Shown: positions 18,409-27,515, counted from the first letter of the stretch. The stretch is 64,000 nucleotides of DNA from Roseivirga pacifica (GCF_900111145.1 NZ_FOIR01000001.1:1557501-1621500), one strand, 5' to 3'. Program-made: numbers and translations. Notes: a model not told the origin generated them from the sequence alone.

Positions 18409-18563
18409 ACCGAGTTAATTAGTCCGCAAAGGTAGTGAAAATGACGGAAGACAGAAGCTTGAAAATAGAAGTACCGATTATTAATAGTTAAACTTTCAAA
18501 GCAGGCTATAGCAGCTTTCCTTTGATTGGTAAATGATTGGTTGCCAGAAGAAACCAGCTTGTT

Positions 18564-18824
18564 CTATACTCTTTTCTTTCTAAAAGTAATTGGTACCAGT
18601 TCGTCTGTCGGCATACCGATTTGGTAGAGCTCCCAAGCTGGATCATATTTAGAAAGGATTTGGCGGATGCAGTCTACGCGGTCATCGCTTGGGTTTTCGC
18701 AATCAGCCCAGTAGAATACTTCAACCCTGTAGTTGTACGATTTTTTCTGGCCGTTAACTTTTACTTCTACTTCAATGTCTTGTTCGCCAGTGATTTGCGG
18801 AATTTGAATGGCTATTGCGCTCAT
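18564..18824 (-). CDS. Conserved-looking small protein, unknown function
   Basis: 86 aa, soluble, no signal or membrane segment. The sequence has an acidic beta-rich first half (IPQITGEQDIEVEVKVNGQKKSYNYRVE in outline) and a C-terminal part with WADCENPSDDRVDCIRQI and two cysteines. It lies between ftsY and rimO on the same strand with an ATG start and codon use like its neighbours, so it is probably real. No family recognised. Confidence 0.6.
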   Translation of the reverse strand: MSAIAIQIPQITGEQDIEVEVKVNGQKKSYNYRVEVFYWADCENPSDDRVDCIRQILSKYDPAWELYQIGMPTDELVPITFRKKRV

Positions 18825-19006
18825 AAGTTTGTTCGTTAATGTACAAATGTTTTCTATCCGTTAAATAGTTAACAAGATAGGTGCCATTTATTTAACTAAC
18901 TGACTTACAGTGTGTATGGTTTTAGGGCCAACCAAAATTGACCGATTGAGCACAGGGAAATGTACGGTAATGAGCAGGTTTTTGCCTGATAATCAGTTGC
19001 TAAGAA

Positions 19007-19960
19007 TTACTTCTTAAACAACGAATCCACAAATTCAGCCTTGTTGAAAACCTGTAGGTCTTCTACTTTTTCACCAACGCCAATATATTTTACTGGTATT
19101 TTGAATTGATCGGAAATTCCGATAACAACTCCGCCTTTGGCGGTTCCGTCTAGCTTGGTAATGGCCAATGCGGAAACATCGGTGGCTTTGGTGAATTCTT
19201 TGGCCTGAATAAAAGCGTTTTGGCCTGTAGAGCCATCGAGTACTAAAAGGATTTCGTGAGGTGCCTCAGGAATGAACTTTTGCATTACACGCTTGATCTT
19301 GCTCAGCTCGTTCATCAGGTTTACTTTGGTGTGCAAACGACCCGCGGTGTCTACAATTACCAAATCGGCACCAGTTTCTACACCTTGTTTTACTGCATCG
19401 AAAGCAACAGCGCTAGGATCGGTGTTCATACCGTGAGCTATTACTGGCACGCCAACGCGTTCACCCCATAGTTTCAGTTGGTCTACTGCTGCAGCGCGAA
19501 AAGTATCGGCAGCGCCAAGTACAACCGATTTGCCTTTGCCTTTAAATTGTGCAGCTAGTTTACCAATGGTAGTGGTTTTACCCACGCCATTTACGCCTAC
19601 TACTAAAATTACGTGTGGTCTGTGACCTTCCGGTAATTTAAAGTCAGCTAGGTCTTCGGTGTTGTTCTCGGTAAGTAGCTCAGCAATTTCTTCGCGCAAA
19701 ATCTGATCGAGCTCAGATGTGCCCATGTATTTATCGCGGGCAACGCGTTCTTCAATGCGCTGAATCACCTTAACGGTGGTTTCTACCCCTACATCAGAGG
19801 TTATAAGGATCTCTTCGAGTTCGTCCAAAACCTCATCGTCTACCTTCGATTTACCGGCAACTGCGCGGCCTAATTTACCGAAGAAGCTTTCCTTGGTTTT
19901 TTCTAACCCTTTGTCGAGCGACTCTTTTTTGTCTTTCGAGAATAATCCAAACAGTGCCAT
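19007..19960 (-). CDS. ftsY: Signal recognition particle receptor FtsY
   Basis: 317 aa. NG-domain GTPase motifs are all present: GVNGVGKTTTIGKLA (G1), DTFRAAAVDQL, DTAGRLHTK (G3) and TKLDGTAKGG (G4). The N-terminal acidic A domain found in enterobacteria is reduced to a short Lys-rich start (MALFGLFSKDKKESLDKG), as is usual in Bacteroidota. It receives ribosome-nascent chain-SRP complexes at the inner membrane. A terminator at 19991-20012 separates it from DUF4295. Confidence 0.97.
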   Translation of the reverse strand: MALFGLFSKDKKESLDKGLEKTKESFFGKLGRAVAGKSKVDDEVLDELEEILITSDVGVETTVKVIQRIEERVARDKYMGTSELDQILREEIAELLTENNTEDLADFKLPEGHRPHVILVVGVNGVGKTTTIGKLAAQFKGKGKSVVLGAADTFRAAAVDQLKLWGERVGVPVIAHGMNTDPSAVAFDAVKQGVETGADLVIVDTAGRLHTKVNLMNELSKIKRVMQKFIPEAPHEILLVLDGSTGQNAFIQAKEFTKATDVSALAITKLDGTAKGGVVIGISDQFKIPVKYIGVGEKVEDLQVFNKAEFVDSLFKK

Positions 19961-19990
19961 ATGCGAGGTGAGTTAAGGTATGGTAACAAA

Positions 19991-20012
19991 AAAGTCCCTA
20001 AAGAGGGACTTT
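19991..20012 (-). terminator. Terminator of rpmG-DUF4295 transcript
   Basis: Nine-base arms (AAAGTCCCT and complement) around a 4-base loop. On the minus strand it runs into TTTTTTGTT. Positioned 27 bp past the DUF4295 stop and upstream of ftsY, so ftsY probably needs its own promoter or read-through. Confidence 0.8.
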
Positions 20013-20038
20013 AATATATTACTTAAAATGGTAATTTC

Positions 20039-20194
20039 TTATTTATCGGTTAAAACAGATTTAACCATATCTTCAGTAACCATTTCCTCCTTGAAGGTGT
20101 AAGCCCCTGTTTTTGGAGACCTAACCGCCTTGATCACTTTGGCGTATTTTACACCACCTTCTTTCTTCAGGGTTGCAACTACCTTCTTAGCCAT
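20039..20194 (-). CDS. DUF4295 family small protein
   Basis: 51 aa, starting MAKKVVATLKKEGG and containing KAVRSPKTGAYTFKEEMV, the DUF4295 pattern. This tiny basic protein is conserved in Bacteroidota next to rpmG and ftsY; its context suggests a ribosome-associated role, unproven as far as I know. The ATG at 20192-20194 sits 2 bp after the rpmG stop, so the two are co-transcribed. Confidence 0.9.
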   Translation of the reverse strand: MAKKVVATLKKEGGVKYAKVIKAVRSPKTGAYTFKEEMVTEDMVKSVLTDK

Positions 20195-20196
20195 AA

Positions 20197-20379
20197 TTAC
20201 TTAATTTCTTTGTGAATAGTATATTTCTTAAGGATTGGGTTGTATTTCTTCAACTCCAAACGCTCTGTTGTGTTCTTTCTGTTCTTTGTAGTGATATAAC
20301 GAGAAGTTCCGGGCTTACCGCTTTCTTTGTGCTCTGTGCACTCTAAAATCACTTGAACTCTATTGCCTTTCTTAGCCAT
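20197..20379 (-). CDS. rpmG: 50S ribosomal protein L33
   Basis: 60 aa, starting [18 protein letters not shown], with [13 protein letters not shown] and the C-terminal [17 protein letters not shown] typical of bL33. Only one cysteine is present, so this is a zinc-free type. Forms a two-gene unit with DUF4295. Its usual Bacteroidota partner rpmB is 8.6 kb away at 29008. Confidence 0.96.
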   Translation of the reverse strand: MAKKGNRVQVILECTEHKESGKPGTSRYITTKNRKNTTERLELKKYNPILKKYTIHKEIK

Positions 20380-20505
20380 TTCTCTATGCTTTCAAAATTC
20401 GGACTGCAAATATACGAATGGGATTTTGATATTAAAACCCCGAGCAGAAAATTTATTGAAAATAAATTGCCTGTTGGTCAGAGTCTTATCTAACGCAATG
20501 GTTCT

Positions 20506-21750
20506 TTAAATAGTTTCGGCAGTTTCTTTTTTAAATAGTTGAGCTGCAATTAGCCCTATTAAGCCAAAAACGCTCAGTACTGCAAACAAATATTGGTGTC
20601 CCAAAGCACCTGGATTATTGTCGAGTATTACGCCCATTAGTGGGCCCATAAAAACATCGGGCGTGTAGCCTACTACCGAGATAAAACCAATGGCTGCTCC
20701 GGTATAAGTGAGCGGAATTTGAGACTCTTGAAACAGTGCGTAATACAAACCACGAAGCGCATAAATGCCCAGACTGGTGGAAGCAATGCTGATGGCCACA
20801 AAGGCGAAAGCAGTATGTTGTAAAATGCCGGTGGCAATGATTATGGCACCGAGTATCATAATAATAAAGGCATACTTTACCACTTGTGAGTGAATCAGTC
20901 TATCCCCCAGGTAACCCGCTAAGATTGCAGCTATTGGTCGCATCCAGAAGGAAATAGTGGCAATATGTGCCGAAGTCACATCGTCATAGCCAAAGGTGTC
21001 TTGCGCATAAAGACCGAAGTCATCGGTGCATTTATAGCCCACATAAGCGCACAAGAGTATAATGGACTGTAGCCGCACAGAGCGATGCTTTAGTGCTTGC
21101 CTCACGCCTTTAAGAGAAAGTTTGTCGGAAGGGGTACTGTCTGTTTCAGATGGAATAACCCACCAAACTAAGACAGCACAGAGTATTACTATAGCTGTAA
21201 AGCAAAGAATGATTTTGCTAAGTGCATTGGAGAGGTTAGCAGCAGTGGCAACCTCAGCCGAAACTGGCAAAAAGGCATCGAGCAAGAATACTGAGCCGCT
21301 GGCAACTAAGGCTGCTACAAAGCCACGCCCTCCATCAACCAAACCATGCGATTTTCCTTGGGCGTTTTCTCCACCAAATTGGCGAATACCTTTTATGTAG
21401 GCAGACCAAAAGAAGAGGATGGTGCTGAAGCCCCAGAAACCATAAAGCAGTGTAAGTGTGGTAAGCGATGGAATGGTTGCCATTGAGAAGCCAGCTGCAG
21501 CAGTGGCCAAAAGTGAAAATATTAGGAGCTTTTTTGGAGGGAACCTGTCCGCTAAAGGGCCACCCAAGAAGTAAGAGACCATAGCAACTGTGCCATAAAC
21601 CGAAAAGGCTGTACCTAATTGGAGATTGTCGATACCTAAAGCTGTGAGAAAAGTTGGTCGAAACACCCGTGTAACCACAAATGGTAGGAGAAAAATGCTT
21701 TCTCCAATAATCATTAGTGTGACAAGTATTGTGGCTTGCTTTAACTTCAA
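20506..21750 (-). CDS. Major facilitator superfamily transporter
   Basis: 414 aa with about twelve hydrophobic segments in two bundles of six. The loop between helices 2 and 3 carries GGPLADRFPPKKLL, the MFS loop signature, and an equivalent AGYLGDRLIHS occurs in the second half. Substrate unknown; the family also contains sugar and sugar-phosphate carriers. The start is an apparent TTG (21748-21750), chosen because it keeps the first membrane segment intact; the next in-frame ATG, at 21714, would cut into it. Confidence 0.85.
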   Translation of the reverse strand: MKLKQATILVTLMIIGESIFLLPFVVTRVFRPTFLTALGIDNLQLGTAFSVYGTVAMVSYFLGGPLADRFPPKKLLIFSLLATAAAGFSMATIPSLTTLTLLYGFWGFSTILFFWSAYIKGIRQFGGENAQGKSHGLVDGGRGFVAALVASGSVFLLDAFLPVSAEVATAANLSNALSKIILCFTAIVILCAVLVWWVIPSETDSTPSDKLSLKGVRQALKHRSVRLQSIILLCAYVGYKCTDDFGLYAQDTFGYDDVTSAHIATISFWMRPIAAILAGYLGDRLIHSQVVKYAFIIMILGAIIIATGILQHTAFAFVAISIASTSLGIYALRGLYYALFQESQIPLTYTGAAIGFISVVGYTPDVFMGPLMGVILDNNPGALGHQYLFAVLSVFGLIGLIAAQLFKKETAETI

Positions 21751-21851
21751 AACGCAGGCTTGAAGTTAAAGGATTATTTGGGAATGGGCAGCAAGCTTAA
21801 GCTATGTTTGATTCTTCCCCTGTATCAACTGACAACAGGAATAGCTGATTC

Positions 21852-22682
21852 TTACTTTTTAAAATCAGCTATTTCCAGGCCATTATCGAACTGTATGTTA
21901 GTCCAGTTTACGGTAATCCAAGGGGCATCTGTAACAGTGGCATTCCAGTCCGATGGTTTGTATTTGCGCTTTGTTGGAATTAGCATATCGGCTACTGGCT
22001 CATAGGTCAGCTGCATCAGGTAAGGCTCTTCTATCACACCAAAATCGGCCACGGTAAAAAGGAATTGATCGACTAAACTGGTTTCCTTATTAATGTAAAG
22101 TTGATAGGTGTCTGTTACCTTATCGCCTACTTGGTCAAAGGTTATTTTTACCACATTGTAGTTGTTACTTTCAATGCTTTGTTCGCCAATAAATTCATAG
22201 TTCAAGCCTGGGTCTAATAATTTTTGAAACATGGCGAACCAATAGAAGTTGGTAGGTCTGTTAAAAGCGACCCGTTTTAAGGCTGTAGTGTCAGTTAGTA
22301 ATTTCCCATTATGCTTTAGCCAAAAAGTTTGCCCGTCATAGCCTTGCTCAATTGGGCCGTTTAGTTCAGGTAAAGTGCGTTCGTGTTGTTGATATAGGCC
22401 ATACGATAGTTCACCATCAAAAATGTACTTTTCCGTAGAGATATCAGACTTGCCATCGGGCGTGGTGTAGGTATAAGTGTATGTTACGTCCTTTTTACTG
22501 GCCAAGGTTTGGTAATCGCCTACCTTTTTCACCATGTGATAAACCAATTCGTGCCCTTTGTTTTCAAAACTTGGTGATTGGTTTGTATTGGTGTCTTGTG
22601 TTGTTTTTTCACCGCAAGAATAAAGCAAAAAGATTGCTAGAGTGAGGAGAGTGTAGAGGGTAGGTTTTTGCGTAATTTTCAT
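21852..22682 (-). CDS. Predicted lipoprotein, DUF6503-like
   Basis: 276 aa. The lipobox is clear (LLYSCGEKT, Cys at residue 23) after a short hydrophobic segment. The mature part resembles DUF6503 proteins: YHMVKKVGDYQTLASKKDVTYTYTY, the GYDGQTFWLKHNGK stretch, and a LolA-like beta pattern. Function unknown; outer-membrane attached by inference. Divergent from the TonB-dependent receptor, with 457 bp between the two starts. Confidence 0.75.
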   Translation of the reverse strand: MKITQKPTLYTLLTLAIFLLYSCGEKTTQDTNTNQSPSFENKGHELVYHMVKKVGDYQTLASKKDVTYTYTYTTPDGKSDISTEKYIFDGELSYGLYQQHERTLPELNGPIEQGYDGQTFWLKHNGKLLTDTTALKRVAFNRPTNFYWFAMFQKLLDPGLNYEFIGEQSIESNNYNVVKITFDQVGDKVTDTYQLYINKETSLVDQFLFTVADFGVIEEPYLMQLTYEPVADMLIPTKRKYKPSDWNATVTDAPWITVNWTNIQFDNGLEIADFKK

Positions 22683-22969
22683 TTTGCAAGGGTAATAATA
22701 AAGTGGCTTGTAGCTAAGGTTCTATGGCTTTCTGTACAACAAAAGGTCAGCTGAAAGTCATTAATCAATGTCACAAGGTTTGCTTGCTCCATTATAGTTC
22801 CATTTGTCAGCTTTTCTAGATAGAAGGAATCACCTAGAAATGGTAACACGCTGGTTAGTAGTGTTTAGTAGTTCTTCTTAATAATTTGGTTTCGGCCTCT
22901 ACAATCCAAAGGATTTTTGTTCTTGAACGATTGTTGCCTGTGTATCCAAATTTAATTCTGAAATCTTTT

Positions 22970-22988
22970 ATTTAGATTTCTTCTAAAT
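22970..22988. promoter_or_regulatory. Operator-like dyad 1
   Basis: ATTTAGA-TTTCT-TCTAAAT: perfect 7-bp arms around a 5-bp spacer. It ends 2 bp before the candidate CTTG element of the receptor promoter. Size and symmetry suit a dimeric metalloregulator of Fur or DtxR/IdeR type, which is inference from the neighbouring genes. Confidence 0.7.
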
Positions 22989-22990
22989 AG

Positions 22991-23022
22991 CTTGTTTTAT
23001 AACTGTTCCGCCTCTAAACTTG
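22991..23022 (+). promoter_or_regulatory. Candidate Bacteroidota-type promoter of the TonB receptor operon
   Basis: CTTG at 22991-22994, a 20-bp spacer, then TAAACTTG at 23015-23022. This matches the known Bacteroidota pattern TTTG-N19-21-TAnnTTTG with one mismatch in each box. A start near 23029 would fall in dyad 2 and give a leader of about 110 nt. Confidence 0.5.
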
Positions 23023-23028
23023 CAGTCT

Positions 23029-23047
23029 ATTTAGATTTAGTCTAAAT
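23029..23047. promoter_or_regulatory. Operator-like dyad 2
   Basis: ATTTAGA-TTTAG-TCTAAAT, with the same arms and spacer length as dyad 1, exactly 59 bp downstream of it. It covers the expected transcription start, a position that would block initiation when bound. Confidence 0.7.
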
Positions 23048-23139
23048 GGAAACAAGAGAGGTGCTAAATATCTCAGCGGTACTTAAGTTCTACTTAGGGC
23101 CGAAGAGGCGAGTACGTATTTGCCCTAAACTAGAGAAAG

Positions 23140-25560
23140 ATGAACAGATGGCTAACCCATACGTTAGTTGCGGTATTCCTATTGGCCTGTAATATTGGCT
23201 TTTCACAAAAAGGGGAGATTTCAGGAAAGCTGGCATTTGAAGATGGCACGCCAGTAACCTTTGCAATGGTTTTTCTTCCTTCTGTTCAAAAACACGCCCT
23301 GTCCGATGAGTCTGGATTTTATCAATTAACAGACATCCCTTTTGGCACCTATAGATTAGAAATCAGTAGCATCGAAGTTAGAGATACGGCCTACAGTGTA
23401 AACATTAAAGCTATAGATGTAAGGCGCAACTTTATTTTAAAGGGTGCAGATGCCACTGTGCTTAATGAGGTAGTGATTGAAGGGGAAACCGAGGAGCGCT
23501 TGTTAGAAACTAAGGGCTTTGCAGTAGAAGTGCTTGAGACCAGTAAGGCTGCCTTGCAATCGGTACAGACGAATGATTTGCTTAACCGAACCGCGGGAAT
23601 TCGTGTAAGGCAAAACGGTGGGCTAGGTTCTTCGGTTGACTATAACCTTAACGGTATGTCTGGTAACTCTGTGCGCATTTTTGTGGATGGACTGCCTGCC
23701 TCTACTTATGGTCGATCGTTCAGCCTTAACAGTATACCGCCAGCATTGATTGAACGCATTGAGGTTTACAAAGGCGTTTTGCCGGCTCACTTGGCAGATG
23801 ATGCACTAGGGGGAGCAATTAACGTAGTGCTGAAAAAACAAATGTCGAACAATCTGAATGCATCCGTGTCCTACGGTTCTTTCAATACTTTTCAGGCCAA
23901 CTTTAGTGGAATGCACCGCAGTGAGTCTTCTGGTTTAACGGTGAAAGCCTCTGGTTTCTACAATTACTCGGATAATGATTATGAGGTTTGGGGTAAGTTT
24001 GTGCGAAACATTTTACCGAATGGCCGATATGATTATGTGCGGGCCAAGCGATTTAACGATGCGTACAAGTCTATCGGAGGTCAGATTTCCCTGGGCTTTA
24101 CCGATGTTAAGTGGGCCGATCAGTTCTTTGTGAACTTTAATGCCTCTGACGACTATAATGAAATTCAACATGGTACTTACATGTCGATTCCATATAAAGG
24201 AAGGTTCACTGAGTCGGAAGTGCAGGCCACAGGTATTACTTATGTAAAGGACGACCTGTTCACCAAAGGCCTTGAGTTTACCTTTAATGGACTTTATAGT
24301 GATAGGCTTACCGTTGTAAACGACACAGTGAAATGGAATTACAACTGGTTTGGGGAGCGTAGTGTAGGGCTAAATGGTGAACCAATTTTAACCCCACAAG
24401 GAGCGCAGCAGGGGGCGCCAACCATCAATCACATCAATAGAAATATTATCACTTTCAGGTCTGGCTTAAACTATACCATCAATGCTAACCACAAGGTGAT
24501 TCTTAACCATGTGTTCTTCGATATAGCCAGAACACAGCAAGATTTTAAGCGTAGTGCCGTGGAACGCGATTTTATTGGAACGCGAGATCTGAGAAAGAAT
24601 ATCAGTTCGTTGGCATATGAGCTAACGGCCTTGAATAACCGATTTAAGGGGAGTGTTTTTGGTAAATATTATCAGCAGCGTATTGATAGGATGGATCCGC
24701 TTTTGGTTGAAGAAAACGGTGAGCAGGTGCGCACAGAAGATCGTGTTTCGAGTAATAGAAATACCACTGGTTTTGGTACGGCACTTTCTTATACTGCATT
24801 GCCAAAGCTTATCATTTTAGCATCGGGTGAAAAGGCGGTAAGAATGCCTTCTGAAAACGAGATATTCGGTAGCCCAGGTGAAAATATTGTTGAGAACATC
24901 GGCATCAACCCTGAAATAAGCAATAACCTGAACATCGGCTTTCAGGCAGGCGCCTTTCATTTTGATGAGCATAAAGTTTCATTTTCTGCCACTGGCTTTT
25001 TGCGAGATACGCGTGATAAGATTGTGCAACGCATTAACCCAAGGATTAATGATGCGGTGCAAACCAATCCTTATGAAAACCTAGGCAAAACACAGTCTAT
25101 TGGCTTTGAGGCGGAGGTGAAATACACCTTTGAGCAGAACCTGAATATCATACTGAACATGTCGAAGTTCAACTCGGTATTCAACATGAAGTATGATAGC
25201 AATGGCAATGTGTTTGATAACTACAAGCAGCAGCTGCCAAATGAGCCTTTCTTTACGGCTAATGCTTCGGCACAATACACTTTTACAAATGTACTGGCAC
25301 AAAACTCTGCGCTTAATCTTTCTTACAATTTCGGTTTTGTCGATCGCTTCTATACCACTTGGCTTGAGATAGAAGACTTTCGAACGCCTCGCCAGTTCAT
25401 TCACGACTTTGGAGCCAACTACACTTTCCCAAACAAAAAGCTGGTAGTGAGTGCCGATGTAAGAAATATTTTCGACAAGCAGGTGTACGACAATTTTGCC
25501 GTGCAGAAGCCTGGGAGAGCATTTTACTTGAAACTAAACTATACCATAAGCAATCTATAA
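23140..25560 (+). CDS. TonB-dependent outer-membrane receptor (siderophore-type candidate)
   Basis: 806 aa. Signal peptide at residues 1-22, then a CarboxypepD_reg-like Ig domain (~25-105; EISGKLAFEDGTPVTFAMVFL), a TonB plug (~130-235; NDLLNRTAGIRVRQNGG, VRIFVDGLPASTYGRS, ERIEVYKGVLPAHLADDALGGAINVV) and a 22-strand-type barrel to the C-terminus (KLVVSADVRNIFDKQVYDNF). It imports a ligand across the outer membrane with TonB energy. The substrate is not readable from sequence. The downstream DUF4374-like lipoprotein and the twin metalloregulator-like operators favour iron or siderophore uptake (inference). Confidence 0.9.
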   Translation: MNRWLTHTLVAVFLLACNIGFSQKGEISGKLAFEDGTPVTFAMVFLPSVQKHALSDESGFYQLTDIPFGTYRLEISSIEVRDTAYSVNIKAIDVRRNFILKGADATVLNEVVIEGETEERLLETKGFAVEVLETSKAALQSVQTNDLLNRTAGIRVRQNGGLGSSVDYNLNGMSGNSVRIFVDGLPASTYGRSFSLNSIPPALIERIEVYKGVLPAHLADDALGGAINVVLKKQMSNNLNASVSYGSFNTFQANFSGMHRSESSGLTVKASGFYNYSDNDYEVWGKFVRNILPNGRYDYVRAKRFNDAYKSIGGQISLGFTDVKWADQFFVNFNASDDYNEIQHGTYMSIPYKGRFTESEVQATGITYVKDDLFTKGLEFTFNGLYSDRLTVVNDTVKWNYNWFGERSVGLNGEPILTPQGAQQGAPTINHINRNIITFRSGLNYTINANHKVILNHVFFDIARTQQDFKRSAVERDFIGTRDLRKNISSLAYELTALNNRFKGSVFGKYYQQRIDRMDPLLVEENGEQVRTEDRVSSNRNTTGFGTALSYTALPKLIILASGEKAVRMPSENEIFGSPGENIVENIGINPEISNNLNIGFQAGAFHFDEHKVSFSATGFLRDTRDKIVQRINPRINDAVQTNPYENLGKTQSIGFEAEVKYTFEQNLNIILNMSKFNSVFNMKYDSNGNVFDNYKQQLPNEPFFTANASAQYTFTNVLAQNSALNLSYNFGFVDRFYTTWLEIEDFRTPRQFIHDFGANYTFPNKKLVVSADVRNIFDKQVYDNFAVQKPGRAFYLKLNYTISNL

Positions 25561-25580
25561 TTCTAAATAACTGAGATAAA

Positions 25581-26897
25581 ATGAATAAGCTATTTTCTAA
25601 ATTTTGGCTGTTTGCAGTACTAACAGTGTTTGCAATTACTGCCTGTGAAGATGACAATGGAACTACTCCTGAAGAGGAGCTTGATGCAGAGCGTTGGGTA
25701 ACTGTGGCCGGTGCTGTAATGGGCGACAACCCTGGTGACGGGAATGGTGGAACCTTGATTTACGCTGTAAACTATGAGGATGCAATCGACCCGACTAAAA
25801 CGATTAATCTATACGATGAAGGTGAGCCTGTAAAGTCGAACCGTACTGCCCGTTTGCAAGTTTCTGAAGACGGAAACACCATGTTCAACATTGCTTACGC
25901 TGGTGAAAACGGTGGTGAGTTTTCTAGGTTTGCTGTAGAAGGCGGAGCCAATTATGTTGAAGAAGATGTAACGGTGAGCATTGCTCAGTACGCTGGTACT
26001 TCTCCTCGTTGGGCCAAATTATATGATGGTGATAAAACTGGTATTGCAGTTAATGTAGCCAACATTGCAGCGAATAATGCTGAAAACGAAGAGGACTTTA
26101 AGTACTACAGAGGTACAGCTACCGTACTTGCTTTGGACTTACAAAATGTATTGATCTCTAACTACAAGCAATACGAAATTGCCCTTTCTGAAGCTGAGGA
26201 GGCTGAAGGCCATGCTATTTTCCGTTTAGATGCTCCTGTATTGAATCAGGCTGGCGACAAGTTGTTGATTGGTACTTGGATGCGTAAATACGACCCAGCT
26301 ACTGGCGATAGAGAAAGTGAGTGGGAGAGATTGGGTACTAAAACCGTTGTGGTTGACTATCCATCTTTGGAGAATCCAACTGTAATTACTTCTACAGTTG
26401 CATTTGGCGATTGCTCTGGTTACAGAAGTAATGTGAACTTTTTGGCAGAGGATGGTAGCATTTACCAAGCCACTCAAAGAGATCCTAACGGTTCGCATAT
26501 CCTAAAAATCACTTCTGCTAACGAGTACGATAACTCGTATGTGTTTAGCTTAGATGCTGCATTGGGTGTTGAAGATGTTTACGTTCAAACTTGGAGATAC
26601 GTGAAAAACGGCATCGGTTACATTGCTTATCGTCATGGTGATTCTGACCAAAGCTATGTTGCCAGAGTTGACCTGAATAACAGAACTGCAGAGAAAGTAA
26701 TGGATATTCCTAATGATGCTGATTTGAGTCTACATCAATATCAAGGTTTCTTGGTTTATGGCGATTACTTGCTAATGGCCATTGCACCAATTGGTAAAGA
26801 TGGAAACATTTACGTTTTCAACAGCCAAACTGGCGAGGTTGAAAAAGGTGCTACTTTGGCAAACAAGCCAGGTAACCACTACATTGGTACATTCTAA
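25581..26897 (+). CDS. DUF4374-like surface lipoprotein, partner of the TonB receptor
   Basis: 438 aa. Lipobox at VFAITACEDDNG (Cys at residue 22), then a ~410-residue beta-propeller-like domain with the DUF4374 look (RWVTVAGAVMGDNPGDGNGG, ETVxxxYPSLENPTVI-type strands, FGDCSGYRSN). Such lipoproteins sit beside TonB receptors in Bacteroidota; the Bacteroides XusAB xenosiderophore system, as I recall it, has this arrangement. It starts 20 bp after the receptor stop and ends at a strong terminator. The family assignment is by pattern only; a ligand-capturing role is inference. Confidence 0.75.
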   Translation: MNKLFSKFWLFAVLTVFAITACEDDNGTTPEEELDAERWVTVAGAVMGDNPGDGNGGTLIYAVNYEDAIDPTKTINLYDEGEPVKSNRTARLQVSEDGNTMFNIAYAGENGGEFSRFAVEGGANYVEEDVTVSIAQYAGTSPRWAKLYDGDKTGIAVNVANIAANNAENEEDFKYYRGTATVLALDLQNVLISNYKQYEIALSEAEEAEGHAIFRLDAPVLNQAGDKLLIGTWMRKYDPATGDRESEWERLGTKTVVVDYPSLENPTVITSTVAFGDCSGYRSNVNFLAEDGSIYQATQRDPNGSHILKITSANEYDNSYVFSLDAALGVEDVYVQTWRYVKNGIGYIAYRHGDSDQSYVARVDLNNRTAEKVMDIPNDADLSLHQYQGFLVYGDYLLMAIAPIGKDGNIYVFNSQTGEVEKGATLANKPGNHYIGTF

Positions 26898-26920
26898 GTT
26901 TTAGGAGAACCTAAAGACAA

Positions 26921-26957
26921 AAAGGCTTTCTATCAGTAACTGATGGAAAGCCTTTTT
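26921..26957. terminator. Bidirectional terminator after the receptor operon
   Basis: A long hairpin, arms AAAGGCTTTCTATCAG and CTGATGGAAAGCCTTT with one G-U pair, followed by T runs in both directions. It ends the plus-strand receptor/lipoprotein transcript and can also end the minus-strand RidA-like transcript. Confidence 0.9.
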
Positions 26958-26964
26958 TTATTGG

Positions 26965-27426
26965 TTAATTAGGTTTGATGGTGAAAGAAGCCGTTAAACC
27001 AACACTGAAGTTTCTGGGTAGTTTATGTACCCCGAATATTGCCCTGGAGTGTGTTCCTTTATCTTCCAGAATTTTCACAAATAGGTCAGAAGCGCCATTA
27101 ACTACCTTTGGCCCTTCATCCCAATCTGCTGCTGATTGAAAGTAAGCATCAAAGTGATTGAGCCCAACCAGGTTTTCAAAGCCAACTTTTTTGTCAATTT
27201 GAGCTAAAACATTCAGTGCACAGAGTTCCATTGCTTTGTAGCCTTCAGCCGTGTCAAGGTCTTCTCCAAGTCGGCCTTTGTATAAGTACTCATCATTTAG
27301 AATAGGGAATTGAATGGCGATGTAGGCGATGTTTCCTCTGATGTTAACCGATGAGTAGCTACCGCCTGGTGTCGATGCGTTGGGTAGTTGATGCCCGTAT
27401 TTTGCTAGGTTTTCTTTGGGTGTCAT
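26965..27426 (-). CDS. RidA/YjgF-like protein (endoribonuclease-like subgroup)
   Basis: 153 aa from the ATG at 27424-27426; an upstream in-frame start is rejected because that region is the pepP terminator. The fold signature is visible in IAYIAIQFPI, ALNVLAQIDKKVGFENLVGLNHFDAYFQSA and THSRAIFGVHKLP. The conserved Arg (in HSRAIFG) is present, but the Glu that follows in catalytic RidA proteins is replaced (SVGLTASF). A deaminase function is therefore uncertain. It follows secreted aminopeptidase P on the same strand. Confidence 0.8.
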   Translation of the reverse strand: MTPKENLAKYGHQLPNASTPGGSYSSVNIRGNIAYIAIQFPILNDEYLYKGRLGEDLDTAEGYKAMELCALNVLAQIDKKVGFENLVGLNHFDAYFQSAADWDEGPKVVNGASDLFVKILEDKGTHSRAIFGVHKLPRNFSVGLTASFTIKPN

Positions 27427-27460
27427 GCGTCTTTTGTTTGTGCTGAGCACCAAAAACAAA

Positions 27461-27482
27461 AGGAAACCCACTAGGGTTTCCT
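27461..27482 (-). terminator. Terminator downstream of secreted aminopeptidase P
   Basis: Arms AGGAAACCC and GGGTTTCCT with a 4-base loop; on the minus strand it runs into TTTGTTTTTGG. Located between the aminopeptidase and the RidA-like gene. Confidence 0.75.
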
Positions 27483-27515
27483 TCCAATAATGCTTTGAGC
27501 AATAATCAATATAAA

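Larger units (their letters stand above)
22683..23139. other. Non-coding divergent regulatory region
   Basis: No credible gene lies in these 457 bp between the lipoprotein and the TonB receptor. The right half holds two identical-arm dyads and a promoter-like sequence (listed separately). I see nothing definite in the left 280 bp apart from AT-rich sequence that presumably includes the lipoprotein promoter. Confidence 0.7.

Noticed and set aside
27427-27471. Longer RidA-like N-terminus
   Set aside because: The extra 15 codons lie on the terminator hairpin of the upstream gene; the ATG at 27426 starts the conserved domain.
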